Assembly: GCF_000275845.1 (NCBI RefSeq)
Contig: NW_006766887.1
Coordinates: 784,725-848,724, forward strand
Reading direction: 5' to 3'
Length of the DNA stretch: 64,000 bases
Source of the DNA: Dichomitus squalens LYAD-421 SS1
Lineage: Eukaryota; Basidiomycota; Agaricomycetes; Polyporales; Polyporaceae
In this document: in pieces, positions 1 to 11,567 of the stretch
How positions within the stretch are numbered: the stretch's first letter is position 1
How the letters are laid out: each line of letters starts with the position of its first letter
The notes under the pieces: model-generated
Seen by the model: only the letters and a program-made list of their open reading frames with translations
The model's database searches: none
What the model was told of the DNA's origin: nothing
Translations under genes and position numbers: made by a program

Positions 1-67
1 AGTTGGTGCCGCTGACGTCGAGTTTAGGAACTCGGACGACATCGTCAGTAAGCTTGATGGACGCCAT
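1..67 (-). mobile_element. 5' end of a copia-type gag ORF (partial, leaves window)
   Basis: On the minus strand an ATG at 67 opens a frame reading MASIKLTDDVVRVPKLDVSG up to the window edge. N-termini with a 'xPKLxxxGxNW' core are typical of the gag/UBN2 region of basidiomycete Ty1/copia elements. The call is strengthened by a putative initiator-tRNA primer-binding site and a short LTR-like segment directly upstream (128-337). Only 22 codons are visible, so whether the element is intact cannot be judged. Confidence 0.55.
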
Positions 68-127
68 TTCGGGGAGGAGGGGTTGCCTAAAGGGGTAAGT
101 TTCTAGTGCCTGAAGTCTGCCTTAGAA

Positions 128-143
128 GGCAGGGCTCATAACC
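128..143 (-). other. Putative primer-binding site (tRNA-iMet anticodon half)
   Basis: Read on the minus strand the site is GGTTATGAGCCCTGCC. It nearly matches the complement of the initiator-tRNA anticodon stem-loop (consensus about GGTTATGGGCCCAGC). Copia elements of fungi and flies commonly prime from this internal tRNA half. It lies about 60 nt upstream of the gag ATG and just inside the end of the candidate LTR. Confidence 0.45.
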
Positions 144-151
144 TATAGCAA

Positions 152-337
152 TGTAACTCAGCACGCGTTATACGCGGGACTAGTATATTGTAATACCTAT
201 AGCAATGTAACTACAGCGTATTAATCAGTATGAGTACGTAGAATAAGTAACAAGCATATGCTCACCTCAGCACGCGTTATACGCGGGACTGAGGTGAGCC
301 AACGTGAATCGAAAGAGTTAAGTACACATTTGTAACA
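152..337 (-). repeat. Candidate copia LTR, about 186 bp
   Basis: The segment begins TGTAAC and ends TGTAACA on the plus strand, so both ends satisfy the TG...CA rule, and it directly abuts the putative primer-binding site. It holds two copies of GCACGCGTTATACGCGGGAC (161-180 and 271-290). The second copy is flanked by CTCACCTCA and TGAGGTGAG, which can form a hairpin. The motif CCTATAGCAATGTAACT occurs just before the left end and again inside. The partner LTR would lie left of the window. Confidence 0.4.
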
Positions 338-399
338 AGACGTCCATACTACAAGATGAGTGAGACGTGGCATTCGTAAACAAAACGGGGTGAATCCGC

Positions 400-1134
400 C
401 AAGGCGGGACAAGGCGGGACAAGGCGCGTCAACGGCGCGACAAGACTTGTCCGCCCGAAACACGGCCGAGGCTCGCACCACGCTTGCCTCGCCGTACGCA
501 CTCCAACACCCCGGCGGTATTCGCTGGCTCAATCCAAACCGCATGGTAGTGGGTTCAATGGTTTCGAATTTGAGGTTAAAGAGACATGCAGTGAGTAAAG
601 GTGTGTCACACATGTGTGGACGAACTTAGAATAGCGTCATCGTCTTTGCTGATCGGAAAGGTGTACAGGAAGGAATGTCCCATCCCTTCAAAACGTCCAG
701 TCTGTAGCAGAAGAGAGGACAATCATGTCCCGCCGACCATCATTAACATCTAAGTAGACAGTACTGTATTTACGGCCTACCATGAGGCTCGGCCTCGCAG
801 GGCAATAAACGGGATCTAGAAGAAGAAGAAGAAGAAGAAGAAGAAGAGAGGACGACCTGCGAATCAAAACATATAATATAGTACACGCTATCCTAGGCTA
901 CCTTGGCACTGCTGGAGTGCAATCACTACTAATGTAAAGACTCGCTGTAGTAAATGAGAACTTGTATCGTCTCGCCGCCTACCAAGCGCCCGGGACCCGC
1001 TCACTCTTACCACCTAACGTAGCACCTAGATTCAATATCCCAACCATCGAAAGATCACCTCCCAGCTGTGATTGCGATAGGATCGAACGTCCGAAGGCAT
1101 GGGAACGGTGGTAGGGGCCTCCGGGTTTGTCAGA
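400..1134. other. Non-coding stretch with microsatellite and short tandem repeats
   Basis: No supported gene. It contains a short tandem array of a 10-mer (GGGACAAGGC, about 2.5 copies near 405-430) and an (AGA)n microsatellite at about 818-849. The remainder, up to the stop codon of the receptor gene at 1135, shows nothing I recognise. Confidence 0.6.
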
Positions 1135-3167
1135 CTACTTGGAGCTCCCGCCCCGGTAATACGAGGCGCTCGTGATATTAACCTCATCAAACGAGCTGTC
1201 CTGGGAGATGCGCCCATATGCCTCGGATGTGGCAGAGTCGATCGCAAAATCGGGCCTGTTTGCAGAGTACCGCGTCGGGACTGCGTTGGGCAGTGCGGAG
1301 CGAGGCGGGAAGGAGTTTTGCATACGTATACTCTCCTCGCAGGATAAAATCGACTTTTCTGGGTCGTTGGAGAAGCTGCTCGCAGAGAAGGTGCTGGATC
1401 GAGGAGAGGACTGATCGGCATTGGACGAGCGAAACAGTGAGCTGACTGTCTTTGGCAGAACACTGTGCAGGGGGAGCACGCGTCTCGTCGTCAGGAACAA
1501 TACCACGTTGACGATTCCCGACAGGAGGAAGATGGCATCGCTGAGAATGGCTCAACGTCAATGCAGACCTTCGGGGGGGGGATGGATAAGACGTACCTGG
1601 AGATGGTCGCAGCGAATGACACGTTATGCCCAGTCCATTCTGCGAAGCGACATATGGCGATCGGAAGCAATAAAATTGTGTATGCCACCGGATATCTTTG
1701 GATAAGCACCAGATCAGTAAACCACCAACCAGACGTGGGCTAGAGCACGTACAGTAGCATGCCCTTGGCAATGTTCATGACATGCGTGTCGATGCTCTTG
1801 GGCGAACCCTCAGAACATTCGGGACGCAAGTGGAAACTTATGTGCCATCCGTGCACAAGGATGTTGCCGCGAAGGCGAAGGAACACCAGGCTGTACATAA
1901 CGAAACTGAGCAGTGCAGATAGGAACATCTGTTTCCATGACGAGTTGGGTGGATTAGTTGGTTATGTGGATTAGATATCCACTTACAATCAGGTAGTCGA
2001 GCCTGTTGGTAGAAAAGGTGATTAGCAAGTGTGTGGAGACCAATGAAGGTTGCGGGTGACGGATTCCGTGTGACGACACAGCGTTAACAAGAGCTGGTTC
2101 ACATGCAGTCCCGACCTGATTCTGTCGTGCTGACCGGACGCGTCCGGTAGACCCCGTTGCATTTGCGGAACTGAGGTACTCACGTTATACGTTCGGATGG
2201 GTATTGATCAGAGATCCAACACCAGTACCCGGATATCGCATCTTCGAAGAAGAGCTATATCAGCATGGCTCACAACACAACCATAGAAGTTCGACTTGCA
2301 GAATGGTCCGGCATCGACTCGCTGGATGGCCGTGGGGCCCGAGGTAATGATGGCGCCGATGGTTGACCACCCGATGATCATCGTAGAGATGAGCACATAT
2401 CTTCCGAGCCTCCATCGCAGAAAAAGGATACAGAAGGTGTTCAGAGCGATGATCTGGGCAGACGACCGTCAGTAAATGAAAGCCGCGAGCGGTCGTGCCG
2501 CGCCTACTGCGTACCAGTGACCTATAATAGATACGGACCGAGGGAAGCTGCGGTCAGCGGTCTGCCGCTAACACTTCGAAAGTTTACGTACCAATACGCC
2601 GTGCCAACATCTGCTATCTGCTTGAGCACACCCTGGACTGTGCAGTACGGCCCGTATGACACAGCCCTCTCCTGAACCCATCGGATGCTCATGATAGACC
2701 CGATGGCTAATTTCGAACGGTCACCATGACATCTCGCATGGATGGTTCTGGCATACGCACTCTGCACGATCTCGCAAAGCAATAGGGAAACAAAGTACGC
2801 AGCGACATGGCTGCGCACGAATAGAGTTGGCGAGGACAATTTCCGAGTATTCCAGGCAGAGATCTAATGTTAGATTGTTGTTATCTGAGTTAGGTGGGAT
2901 GCGGGAGTAGAACGCGCACGGCAATGGCAGTAAGCAGACAAGCGACTGCAATCGCAGAGGTGCACGATATCACTGCTAGAACCTAGCATTGCGACAGAAT
3001 GGTCCGTCGTAGCTACTCCAGGATGGCAACGATTATAGACGACATACCACGACGCCACTGGTTTCGCCAGCAGCATAATATTGACTGATGACGAGTGGCT
3101 GGCCATTGGGCAGGGTGCGGAGGACATCGTCGGGAGTGACGAGGTTACCATGGTCGATGCTTGCCAT
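1135..3167 (-). CDS. Seven-TM G-protein-coupled receptor, Git3/cAMP-receptor-like
   Basis: Manual splicing gives a start at 3167 (MASIDHGNLVTPDD...), exon 1 to 3048, then exon 2 at 2982 (VLAVISCTSAIAVACLLTA, TM1) and further short exons. Later segments read AAYFVSLLLCEIVQ (TM2), SIRWVQERAVSYGPYCTVQG (extracellular Cys, into TM3), STMIIGWSTIGAIITSGP (TM4), ISGYWCWISDQYP (extracellular loop 2), MFLSALLSFVMYSLVFLRLR (TM5), YPVAYTILLLPIAICRFAEW (TM6) and a last TM before a Ser-rich cytoplasmic tail ending at 1135. This order matches the Agaricomycete receptors annotated as glucose or cAMP receptor-like. The ligand is unknown. One intron (2299-2242) appears to use a GC-AG pair. Exons near 2500 and 1700-1950 are less certain than the ends. 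Confidence 0.8.
2242..2299 (-). other. Probable GC-AG intron in the receptor gene
   Basis: The donor reads T|GCAAGT and the acceptor CGAAG|AT, giving a 58 nt intron. Splicing joins AGPFY to AISGYWCWIS in frame and matches the family's loop-2 sequence. No GT donor nearby gives that join. Confidence 0.55.
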
Positions 3168-3794
3168 CTGCACTGACCGTCGGCAGTAGAAGATAGGGGA
3201 AGCAAGTATATAGGATTTCAGAGCCTAAAAACACAAGATAGCGAGGAGGAAGAACGATATGAAGCCGCCAGCGGCGGAGAGTTGAGTAAGCCGTAGAATG
3301 GCGGGAGAAGGAGGGGAAAGGATGGAAGACTGCTGTCGCCGCCGCCACACATACAGCTACTATAATACGAGTCCGATAAGGTGTCTCGGATGCACAGGGA
3401 CTATCATCCCGCCACACTGCCGCTCTAGTCTTAGCGGTGTTGTACATGATGGACGTACGACAGTGCGACCGGGCGCGCGCCTAGTATGGTATCCACCGGC
3501 GATACAGACCCCAAATTGGAAGTAGCGATGATCTGGCATGGGCGTCCAGCGTCTTGGATGTGGTTCACGCCGAGTAACACGGTGGGGGATCCTAGCCTGC
3601 ATTGACGAAGTCCTGCCAAATATCAGGTGGGTAAACTACGTCACTCAATGCACCACGTCCACATTGTCTTCTTGGGGCTCTGCTTAGGAGCTAATCCATC
3701 CTTCCCAGCATCGGCGTAAGTGCGAAACAAGTTGGCCAACGTGCTGTCCCTGCAAGCGTGGTCTTAGTATTCAGCGCACCGTATCAATACCGAA
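3168..3794. promoter_or_regulatory. Shared upstream region of the receptor (-) and CDK7 (+) genes
   Basis: About 630 bp between two divergent start codons. Short antisense reading frames are present but none resembles a protein I know. I see no clear TATA element. It presumably holds both promoters. Confidence 0.5.
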
Positions 3795-5326
3795 ATGGAC
3801 GCAGTTGAAAAGGCTAATGCTGAAAGGCAAAGACGATGGTACGTCCTGATAGTAATTATCAGAGCCAATCTTGACTCTGTGGTCTCCAGGTCTAAGGACC
3901 AGAAGATCGGTGAAGGTACCTATGCCGTGGTGTACAGAGGTAAATCTGCGTACCATCGCAGTCGTGTAGTGCGCCGCTCACATGTCTGCGCTACAGGGAG
4001 GGAACTAGCCACAGGGCGAAAAGTGGCCATCAAGAAAATCAAAGTAGGACAGTTCAAGGATGGTTTGGACATGTCCGCCATTCGCGAGGTCAAGTTCCTG
4101 CGCGAATCAAAGCACCAAAACGTCATAGAAGTAGGTGCCTTATCCGTCTTTCTCAACTATCGTGCTCACCAGCGTAGCTTCTGGACGTCTTCTCGTCCAA
4201 GAAAAACTTGAATCTCGTTCTCGAGTTTCTCGATACAGATTTGGAACTCGTCATCAAGGACCGCTCTCTCGTCTTCCTTCCTGCAGACATCAAGAGCTGG
4301 ATGGCTATGACCTTTCGCGGTCTTGAGTTCTGCCACCGGAACTTCATCTTGCACAGGGTAAGTGGCGCGTTACACCGGGGCCCCACCAAGGGCGCAGCAT
4401 TTAGCAGAAGCAGCCCGACGTTGACACCGACGTCTACTGCACAGGATCTCAAACCCAACAATTTGCTCATCGCTTCCGATGGTCAACTCAAGATAGCTGA
4501 TTTCGGTCTGGCCCGCGACTTCGCCGACCCAGGGTACAAGATGACCTGCCAAGTTATCACGCGGTCTGTCTGTTTAATTTCCGGTCAGGCCGCTCCACAT
4601 CTCTATTGACATCTGGACCGTAGATGGTACCGTCCACCCGAGCTTCTCTGGGGATGTAGATACTACAGCACTGCGGTTGACATCTGGTCGGTCGGATGCA
4701 TCTTCGCGGAGTTGATGCTCCGTACCCCGTACCTGCCCGGGGAGACCGATATGGACCAGCTCAAGACGATCTTTCGTGCATTGGGCACGCCAACAGAAAC
4801 AGATTGGCCTGTAAGCATTGACATCCAGCCACCGCACCGTCGGAATCCCCACGTCCACCCACGCCCACGCTCACACGTCCGTAACTAGGGGCACACGAAG
4901 CTGCCTGACTACGTCCCAGTGGGACAATTCCCCAAGACGCCGCTGCGAGAGCTGTTCACTGCTGCCAGCACGGACTGTCTCAATCTCCTGAGCCAGTGCC
5001 TCATTTATGACCCCAAGCGCCGCATCAGCGCCAAAGATGTGAGCGCCCCTCTGTCCTCTCACCGTCCATCATGCTCATGTGTCCTTCCCAACACACAGGC
5101 CCTTAGCCATCCCTACTTCTTCGCCCTCCCCTACCCTTCACACCCCTCGAAGCTCCCCAAGCCTGCAAAGAAGGACGTCCCTCTCGAGGAGATGGACGGC
5201 AATGTTGAGATGGCGAGCTCCGGGCCCGGTGTGAAGGCGAACCCGCCCAACAAACTCAAGCGCAAGCACTCGTCCGAGGACCTCAGCAGTAGACCGGTCG
5301 CTAGACGGCTCGACTTCAGCAAATGA
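3795..5326 (+). CDS. CDK7: Cyclin-dependent kinase 7 homologue (TFIIH/CAK kinase)
   Basis: The protein starts at 3795 ([15 protein letters not shown]) and the first introns lie at about 3840-3890 and 3940-3995. In order I see the glycine loop [19 protein letters not shown] with the ATP-anchoring lysine, a PSTAIRE-equivalent helix ([11 protein letters not shown]), HR|DLKPNN split by an intron at 4358-4443, DFGLARDF, a [10 protein letters not shown] segment, the CDK insert region [13 protein letters not shown], and a C-lobe ending [17 protein letters not shown]. The C-terminal tail is basic and ends [11 protein letters not shown] at 5326. The family phosphorylates the RNA polymerase II CTD and activates other CDKs (Kin28/Mcs6/CDK7). 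Cyclin H and Mat1 would be its partners. At least six introns interrupt it, and I see no disabling change. Confidence 0.9.
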
Positions 5327-5862
5327 CGGAGTCGTTCCAAGTCCCGCCGATCCACATCACGTCCCTCGACAACCACGTTTCTCACATCGCGCATCCCGAG
5401 CATCCGCGCTGGGGCGTTCACGCTCGATGCGCCCAGCGCCCTCATCAGGTTTGGATGAGCACACATGCACAGCAGACAAGATATCAGAGATATTGAATGC
5501 CTCTGAAGCCGAGACAGAGTACGCAAGGTACCCCTAGATCTTGTTCAGCAACAGTAGCGGTGGCGAAGATGCGCTACTACACAACACGGACTCGTATGTA
5601 CAAGTAGATAGCTACTGGATGTAATATCACTATCATCGTGTAATATCTACGGCATCGCTGCAGATCGCGACAGCGAGGGCGAAAAAGGAAGAGAGAATTG
5701 CGGGTCACAGACAGCTGGCTAACTAATTGCAGAAACAACGCAGACGAGACGAAAACATTGACAGGAACTGCTACTGCAGATTCACGGCTACGGATCAACT
5801 ACGTATGCACAGAAGACGATTACGACAAACCTGTAATCAGGAAAGAAAACGAGGACAAAGCA
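5327..5862. other. Convergent 3' intergenic region
   Basis: It lies between the stop codons of CDK7 (+) and the nucleoporin gene (-). It contains only short shadow frames and is presumably the overlapping 3' UTRs and terminators of the two genes. Confidence 0.6.
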
Positions 5863-8532
5863 TCACCGCGGCGAGTCGCATACCGTACACTTCGCCGCAT
5901 CGCTCGGATTCGACAGCATGCACACCGAACATGTCCACTGTCCCCCAGCGGGCTTCGGAGGGGGCTTGATCCCAGCGGCCGCCCAATTGAACCCGCCCTG
6001 GGCCGTCGCGGGCTTCGGCTTGTCCGGCCGCGGCGCATCGCACACCGTGCACTTGTCGCCTGCCGTCGAGTTCTGGAGCATGCACACAGAGCATGTCCAC
6101 GACTCCCCGGCGGCCTTGGGAGGAGGCTTGATTCCTGCCGCACTCCAATCGAATCCACCCGTCGGCTTGGCCGCGGGGGCTGGCGCTGGGACCTTCGTGA
6201 AATCGTAGGTAGGTAGCGACGACACAGGGGCAGCCTTGGCGATCTGGCGAGCCCTCAGCGTGCTAGGGCCGGCACCGGGGGAAGAGAGCGGAGGTGTGAA
6301 CGTGTACGTCGGAAGTTCGTCCTGGCGCATGGCAGCGACATACACACGCACATCCTTGGGCTTCTCCGGCGCCACAGGTGCTTTGGCAGGCTGAGAAGCC
6401 GCGAATGTCGGCGCAGGCGCGGAGAAGGGAGCAGGGACAGGAGTAGAGGCAGGAGCGGCGACAGCATCTGCCTTCTCCTCCCTTTCCACTTGAATGCTGA
6501 AGCGAAGCTTCGATGGTGCCTTAGGGGCAGAGGACTTCGCGCCGCGGGCTGCGGCACCAAAGCCTGGGAAGGCAGAGGTGGGAGACGTCGCCCGCTTCTT
6601 GTCGACTTTGTCGTCTCCAGGCTCGATGATCTCGGAGGGTAAAGTGTACGAAGGCTGCGCCGATCGCGACGGTAGCGACATTTCGACATCGTCGACCTCC
6701 TCGACAATGAATGTGGAGACTTTGCTCTGCTGAGCGGGGGGCAACGTGAGAGTTCGCTGCTTCTTGGGCGGCGAAGGCTGCTCCTCTTCGGATACCTCTT
6801 CAACAACCGGTGCCTTCGGCGCGCCGTTGACCTGTGCCGAAGACTCGGCACCGTTCAGACGCGTGCTGCGGCGGGGGGCAGCAGACTCGGGAGACGTGAC
6901 CCTCTTCTCAGGAGACTTGACCCCGATGAGCTCCGGCGGTGGTCTCGATCGCTTGCTCCCCTACTCAATTAATTAGTTGCGCGCTCAGCAACATTATAAC
7001 GACTGCTCACCTTAGGCACAGTAGCTTCGATGATCGCCTGTGGAGTAAGCTCGGGCACCTTCTTGGGCTCTTCAGTCTTCGCCGCAGCAACCCGCATCTT
7101 CCGGATTGGCTGCTTCTTCGGCGGGGGCTTGATGATCGGGTTTGCTGCTTCGTACGGGTTCACGAAGTCAGGTTTCTTGGGAGGCGTCACCTCCTTGATC
7201 AGCTCCGTCATGAAGCTCGCTGCACGGGTGGGCTTGCCCTGAGGCTGAGGCGGCGAGTCCGTCTGGCCCCATGTCTGACGCAGAGGCGAGGGTATGGCTG
7301 GGGCAGTAGGTTTGACACCGCTGGTACGAATGCCTGGTCTGCTAGGGGTGGTGGGCGGAGGAGCTCCGTTTGCCCGACCATTCGCCATGCCGTTCACGGA
7401 CGCTGATCCGTTGAGTGCACTAGTCGCAGAAGCTGAAGCGGAGACTGAAGGCGTCGTCGTGCCGTTCGCCTTCGGAACGGCCGTAGCGCCTGCTCGCTGT
7501 GGCGAGGACGTCGTCGCTTCCTCTCCAACACGCCTTCTCTTGGTGTCTGCCCTGGACTTCTCCGGCTGGAGCTTGATAGTAGTTCGGACGGGTTTTGAGC
7601 CAAAGTTCGGCGATTGGTAGCGATTGCGGGGGCGAGCACTACCGCCTCCTCGCCAGTGGTAAACGCCCATCGGGTTCTTGGCTAAAGTCTTCGGCACACT
7701 CTGTGCACCGTTACCGGCCGGGTGCTCCATGGCATTCGGAGAGAACATGTTGTTGGTAGGAGTCATACCACGCATCGGCGTCGCACTTGGGCTCCTGGAA
7801 AATCGGAAAGGCTCTTGTTCGTCATAGTCTAGATCCGCGGGTCGTTATGACCATGTATCAAACATACAGCACCATGTATGGGATACTAACCTTCGACGCT
7901 GTTTTGCAGAAGGTGAACCAAGCCGGCGACTTCAATCGCATTCAGACTTTGTCCCTGTCCCTCCTTCTCGTCCAAGAACTGCCGGATTTTCTTGATGTTC
8001 TCGATAGAGGAGCTGCTGGAATGGTCGCTGCGTGGCGAAATGCGTTGGCTGCCATTCATAGAAACGGCTGGGGGCGATTGGGAGGTAGGTTGTGCAGGGG
8101 GTTGTGGTTGTGGTTGTGGTTGAGCCGGCCGCTGCTGTGTGAAGGAGTTGGAGTAACCCGAATCTCGTCTTGTAGTACCTTCCGTCTGTATCTGCTCGGA
8201 CAGATGTTCACCAATGATCGATGATAGGAGGTTGGGAAGCACGCACCTCCTGGCCGCGAGCCGCTAACCGCGACGCAACCTCGCCCTCCGGAGGCGGCGA
8301 GCTACGCTCTTGTTCTGAATGCGACGAGTTGAATGGGTTGAGGTAGTTGAGCAAGCCAGTAAGGCTCCATCCCTGCGACGAACAAGGGCGAGAAATGAGA
8401 ACAAGCAAGTCTGATATGGGACATCGATACACGCACAGAGGACTTCTTCGCCGAAGGGCGCGCGTATGGGGACGCGTTATTGTTCCTTGTGTGTCGACGA
8501 GTGCTGGAGGTGCGGACGGCGCCACCGCTCAT
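5863..8532 (-). CDS. RanBP2-type zinc-finger nucleoporin (Nup153/Nup1-like)
   Basis: The start at 8532 gives a basic N-terminus (MSGGAVRTSSTRRHTRNN) followed after an intron by WSLTGLLNYLNPFN, a likely amphipathic membrane- or pore-targeting helix. A long disordered region follows with basic NLS-like patches (KRRR near 7530; PPKKQ). An intron at about 6961-7009 joins IEATVPK to GSKRSRPPPELIG. The C-terminus holds two near-identical modules, each a GGF(D/N)WxAAGIKPPPK linker followed by a C2-C2 RanBP2 finger starting WTCSVCML and ending KCTVCD. Such fingers bind Ran in nuclear-pore basket nucleoporins. The finger pair plus low-complexity body supports a nuclear-pore or Ran-binding role. The exact nucleoporin orthology is inferred. 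Confidence 0.7.
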
Positions 8533-8827
8533 GATAGCTATTCTCGCGGTATGACGCGTCTTCGCGCTCGTGTGCTGGAGGAGATGGACTGGAGAGGGCG
8601 GGGGAGAACAAAGGACAAGTGGAAGAGAGTCGAAGGTCGCGACTCCAGGCGATCGTTCTCTGGCCTCAGCAGCGTGGCCGGCACGAGCCATGCTGCTTCT
8701 TCGGCCGGCCCTAAACATCCCAGTCACGCCCCCAGCTACCTGCCGTTTTGGGCTGGTAGGCGCTAAATCACAGCAGCTCCCTTCACCGTCCTCGTCGTCG
8801 CTGCCGCCGCCGCCGTAGACGACAATC
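8533..8827. promoter_or_regulatory. Divergent promoter of nucleoporin (-) and NUXM (+)
   Basis: About 295 bp between start codons. It is GC-rich without an obvious TATA box. Confidence 0.45.
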
Positions 8828-9547
8828 ATGCCCAACAAGGTGGTGGAAACACCTTACCCCCTCATCGACGCGGACCCTCATGCTTCTCGCGTAATTCGTT
8901 ACTTCCGGCCTTCCGACCTCGCCGTCTGGGCCGGTGCGACCGCCGCGTTTCCGACTGCGCTGTACCTCTGGGGTACGTTTGGCAAGCTATCCATTGCTAC
9001 TGATGAGACAGAGGAATGACCAAGCGAGACAGACAAATGGGATCCCTCGAAACTGAAGATTAGGACACAGCTCCGTGTCGGCGGTGTGCTCGGTTTCGTT
9101 GGTGGGTTCCTCTTGGCGTACCAGAGGTCAAGCTGTGAGTTCCCCATGTCGAACGCTCGTTCCTGTCGCTCACGTACACAAGTCCGGTTCTGGGGCTGGT
9201 CCGAGAACAAGCGCGAGGAGGAGAAAGACTTTGCCGAGCTTTCTGAGCGTGCCAGGCGCGGTCTCCCTCTTTACGGCGAGTCCGACCAGCCTGAGTGGAT
9301 CCAGGGTGTTGCATACCGCAACTCCGCGTTCTCGCAGCTCAAATTCCGTAGGTGTTGTACTTTGCATGAATACTCTGCATTCATTGACTTCAACCTCCTA
9401 CATCATAGATCTGTTCCCTATGTACGCACCCCTCGCCATGCATCAAGATATTCATAACTGACACTCCGCAGGTTCAACCTGGTCAACCATCAGCACCACG
9501 GGACGGATCCGGAGAAGTACAAGCCCAAGGACGATTCATCCGCGTAG
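8828..9547 (+). CDS. NUXM: NADH:ubiquinone oxidoreductase 21 kDa subunit (NUXM)
   Basis: The N-terminal exon reads VVETPYPLIDADPHASRVIR then YFRPSDLAVWAGATAAFP, matching the N-terminal domain of the fungal complex I 21 kDa subunit. After an intron from about 8972 come TDKWDPSKLKIRTQLRVGG and a membrane-spanning GGVLGFVGGFLLAYQ. The C-terminal domain has FWGWSENKREEEKDF, the family's PLYGESDQPEWIQGVAYRNS, and ends MFNLVNHQHHGTDPEKY...DDSSA at 9547. It is an accessory subunit of mitochondrial complex I in the inner membrane, found in fungi. I infer four exons, with the last intron at about 9409-9471. It is probably complete. Confidence 0.85.
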
Positions 9548-9673
9548 ATATAATATGGAATGCTCTCCTAGCTTTTGCATCTCTCGACAGCCCCGCGTTC
9601 GTTCTGAATGCGACAGTGACGCGAACCGAGCAAGGTGTGAATCTGCAAAGCAAAGCAATGTTACAATCGAGCA

Positions 9674-11567
9674 TCATGTGCGATTGCGCTTTCGTCTCCG
9701 TCCACCCTCGCTCTGCTCTGCTCCATCCTCGTCTATCGACACGCCGCTTTCCGGCTTTTTCTCCTTGCCCTCTGCAACAAGCCGCTGGACGACGGTTTCC
9801 CACATCACGTCGTTTATACCCCTTGCCTTGCCCAGCTGCTCTTTCAGACGAGCAACTTCGCCCTCAAGCTCTGTCACCCGCGTCTGTAATGACACGCCTG
9901 TAGCTTCCGGGCCTACCGCAGAAGGTTTGACGAAGTATGCGTGGTCTTTGATGAGTTCCTGTCTTGAGTATCCAAAAGATGCACTCGTCGTTGCCTAGGA
10001 TCACATTTGAGCTCTCTGTACCGAACATTATCAGAGGAAAACATACCTGAACTTGCGGCAGGAACAACGACACTTCATGCGCCTCCCGCGTCTTCGCATC
10101 ACGAATGCGCTGGAACGGCGCCACAGGGCGCGCCGGGATGCTCTCCTTCGCGTCGCCCGCCCCACTAGCCGTGAGCGAGAGGCTAACATGGCCAATGAGG
10201 TCCGGCGGGCGCAGCATCGTCGCCAGATACGTGATCTGCATACCCTTGTGCGACGAGAGCGTGCGGAGCAGCTGGTGCGACGCAATGTCGTAGATATGAA
10301 CGAGGCCCGTCGCGGTGCCCGCGAGGAGCATGGACGAGGTGAGGGAGATCGCGAGCGTCGTGACCGCTTCCCTGCACGAGCGTGAAGGGCGTCAGACACG
10401 AGCCGGCCGAGAGGCTCACACAGAGCATCCTGCGAGACGCACCCTACGGAAATGAGGCGTTTGCGCGCCGCAGCGGGGTCGGTGTCGTTGATCCGGATGA
10501 CATCGCCCACGCCCGCGCCGCCGACGGCCTCCATGGCCGCGCGGCTGAACCTGTCTTCCCGCTGACGGAAGAGGTTGACTTGATGTACGGACCCGTCCGC
10601 GGACGCCGCGAAGAACAGCCGTTCGGAGACGTCCCAGGCGACACATGAGATGGGTTGGGGGAAGTAGAACGTCGTAAGGAGGGATTTGGAGGCCGAGTCC
10701 CAGAGCTAAGTTGTCCGTTCAGGCTATTTGTGGCGCGAAGTGGAATCATACGGGCACGCACCTTGACCGTATGGTCTATCGAAGCCGTGAGGATGCGGCA
10801 GGAGGGGAAGAAGCCGACCCCGCAGACGATGTCCGTGACGGGGAGCGTGTGGTCGGTCAAGTTACAGTAAGGGGTCGGGAGCTCATTCTGGAGGGTGTCG
10901 TCCAGAAGCCTGCACGCCCACATGAGCGACCGGCATCCAGGTTTGCGAAGCGGTCCGAAGGAGACTCACCTCGGTATTGACCATATGCTCACACCCGAGT
11001 CCTCGCTGCCGGCAATGAGCGCGGCGGCATCGTGGGTGAAGCGGAGGACGTTTATCTGACGGTAATGAGCGTCCCACGAATTGTACATGATCCCGGACGC
11101 GGTCTACTATATTGCGAAAGGAAGTCAGACGGCGTGGGCTGGATTGCTTGACGACCTACGCGCCTCCCAGAGAAATATCCGGCCTTGGGCAGTTGCCCCT
11201 GCACAGTACTTCCCCCTCGGGTCGACCGCTATCGCCGAGAGCTTTTCGGGCAGCACAATCTTCAGAGCAAGCTGGTCCTGGGGAGGCATTCTGTGTCTGA
11301 GGAGCGATCACATGTTGAAGCGAAGGGATGGCATACTTTTTGGAAGTTATATACATTCATGATAGATTTGTCCTGCTGAGCAGCGAGCATATAGCCGCCT
11401 TGCCCATCCCTCGACTGCACGACTGCTGTGCAATGTGTGCTTGATGAAGACTGCTTCCACGAGGCGAGGGAGGTTCCGGTCTGGATGTCATGGAGAGAGA
11501 GCGTGCCAGGTCCAGAGCCAGAAGCGGACGGTGCGGTCGCGCAGAGAATGGCCTCGTTCAGGTGCAT
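9674..11567 (-). CDS. IPI3: Pre-rRNA processing WD40 protein Ipi3 (Rix1 complex)
   Basis: The start at 11567 gives MHLNEAILCATAPSASG. WD-like blades follow: GTLSLHDIQTGTSLASWK, LAAQQDKSIMNVYNFQK, PEKLSAIAVDPRGKYCAGA with IFLWEA, ILTASIDHTVKV, and LAGTATGLVHIYDIASHQ. The C-terminus is a coiled coil (RVTELEGEVARLKEQLGKAR) followed by INDVMWETVVQRLV, which is characteristic of Ipi3, and a basic tail GRRRKRNRT ending at 9674. Ipi3 with Ipi1 and Rix1 (human WDR18, TEX10, PELP1) acts in 60S subunit maturation and ITS2 removal in the nucleus. At least six short introns interrupt it. No broken exon was noticed. Confidence 0.85.

Noticed and set aside
400..430. CRISPR-like short repeats
   Set aside because: Only 2-3 direct copies of a 10-mer with no spacers, in a eukaryotic sequence.
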